64,000 nt of DNA, from positions 39,960,846-40,024,845 of the forward strand of contig CM074193.1 of NCBI GenBank assembly GCA_037179385.1, read 5' to 3'. Under the pieces are notes generated by a model, which did no database searches, was not told the DNA's origin, and was given only the letters and a program-made list of their open reading frames with translations. The DNA comes from Holothuria scabra (lineage: Eukaryota > Echinodermata > Holothuroidea > Aspidochirotida > Holothuriidae). Numbering within the stretch: the stretch's first letter is position 1; every line of letters starts with the position of its first letter. The position numbers were made by a program, and so were the translations under genes. Positions 63,091 through 64,000 of this stretch are shown in pieces.

Positions 63091-64000
63091 TAACATAAAA
63101 TGTTTTGTAGTACCGTATATTTTTTGAAAGTTACCAGCATATAGGTGTATCTTAATTTTTTATTGGAAGATTTAATTTAAATCTTCCATACAGAATCTGT
63201 TGTAAGAAAATATCACTGTGTCAATGAGACACAAAAATCCATTAGTACCCTAATTTACAGAATGACCCGTATACTAAGCTTTACCCTGGTTGGTAATGAA
63301 AACTAGAATCATGACCAAACATGACCCTTTTCAACAATTTACATTGACAATTCTGAATTTGGCACGTAAGCAGTGATCGATTCAACACGACGACAACTGT
63401 CACAAACCTTAACTAATATTACTGTCAAAATAGCGGATATTCATTTCTGACGTGTCAACAGTTGGTATAAAAACGAGGGTTCCAGAACTAACACGGTTAG
63501 GGCTAGATGTCACAGTTCACTAGTTCCAGGCCCGAGTAATTTAATTCGGTGTAAATTTACCAAGAGTCGATAGCAGTAATTGTTCTGACCAAAAAGGAAT
63601 GAAACGTTTGTCTCACATTCAAGTGGTGACAACAATACAGATCACGAAAGGTATATGGGGTCTTTCGAAGACAAAAAGGGAACGACCGATCAGAAATCTT
63701 TGGAATGTTCTGAGTGTGCGTTCTCCCTCTATGGAATTTAATTCTCCTCTACTACCATCGGCCGTGGACTGCTGTCATTTGTTTTCTTGAAAACATGCAG
63801 AGGGCTCACCTCCTTGATATGGTCTGGCTTAAACCATCTGGAATTTGCAACGTAAAATGAAAATAGACCTAGTAGAACATGGAAGAGGAACTGCTGTTTG
63901 ACCAAAGCTTATGGAGGTTACACACTGATCAAAGACACAAATAAATTCTCCTCTCCTCGAACAAATTAACACTAAGAGTACCAAGTACGAGTACAATGCG
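63091..64000. other. No recognised gene
   Basis: AT-rich sequence to the end of the window; the 63-codon frame at 63599 lacks motifs. Confidence 0.35.

Overview
This window is animal genomic DNA. It is AT-rich, has no operon structure or dense coding, contains a split gene with a consensus splice donor, and is packed with non-autonomous transposons, (TA)n and (TATG)n microsatellites and a tRNA-derived SINE. The repeat style (ca. 145-bp 'ggtcaaaggtcatctggggtcac' arrays, poly-G-containing hAT-like elements, Penelope-like fragments) fits a marine invertebrate, plausibly an echinoderm or another deuterostome. That placement is inference; no marker gene is present.

Only one stretch is convincingly host coding: exon 1 (18849-19203, + strand) of a membrane-anchored short-chain dehydrogenase/reductase, ending at a GTAAGT donor. 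The catalytic exons were not found in the 45 kb downstream. All other ORFs of 60-150 codons look like chance ORFs, repeat-derived ORFs or translations of (TA)n. The only transposon coding remnant recognised is the C-terminal half of a Penelope-like element GIY-YIG domain (52897-53204, - strand).

The rest is a mosaic whose insertion boundaries can often be read directly. (i) hAT-like elements with 8-bp target duplications: 1573-2865 (CATCATAT), 4945-5276, 12328-12480, 26633-26924, 31356-31473 (CTAATAAG), 33968-35607 (GTTTCAAG) and 38466-40281 (AACGTATG). (ii) Six inverted-repeat elements flanked by TTAA: 14987-15302, 17391-17641, 24925-25481, 29145-29477, 32224-32371 and 49238-49795. (iii) Helentron-like elements with asymmetric terminal inverted repeats, a microsatellite, a 145-bp tandem array and a 3' hairpin: complete at 20861-22296 and 35981-36744, truncated near 19.25, 24.6 and 41.94 kb. 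(iv) Penelope-like remnants with hammerhead-like hairpins at 37.6-37.9, 51.75-53.3 and 62.25 kb. (v) A 3-kb inverted repeat at 55781-58845 and several small foldbacks.

Layout: 0-5.3 kb, hAT-like elements, a 134-bp tandem duplication and a GACT satellite; 5.3-14 kb, mostly degenerate repeats; 14.6-17.7 kb, two TTAA elements; 18.8-22.3 kb, the SDR exon followed by Helentron-like copies; 24.6-32.4 kb, TTAA, hAT and foldback MITEs; 34-40.3 kb, two large hAT-like elements separated by a Helentron-like copy and a Penelope/(TA)n block; 42-43.5 kb, arrays and fragments; 43.5-49 kb, little recognisable; 49.2-53.9 kb, a TTAA MITE, repeat R3 and the Penelope/(TA)n block; 55.8-58.8 kb, the giant inverted repeat; 61 kb, a SINE; 62-63 kb, a Penelope-type motif and a degenerate CACGTG repeat.
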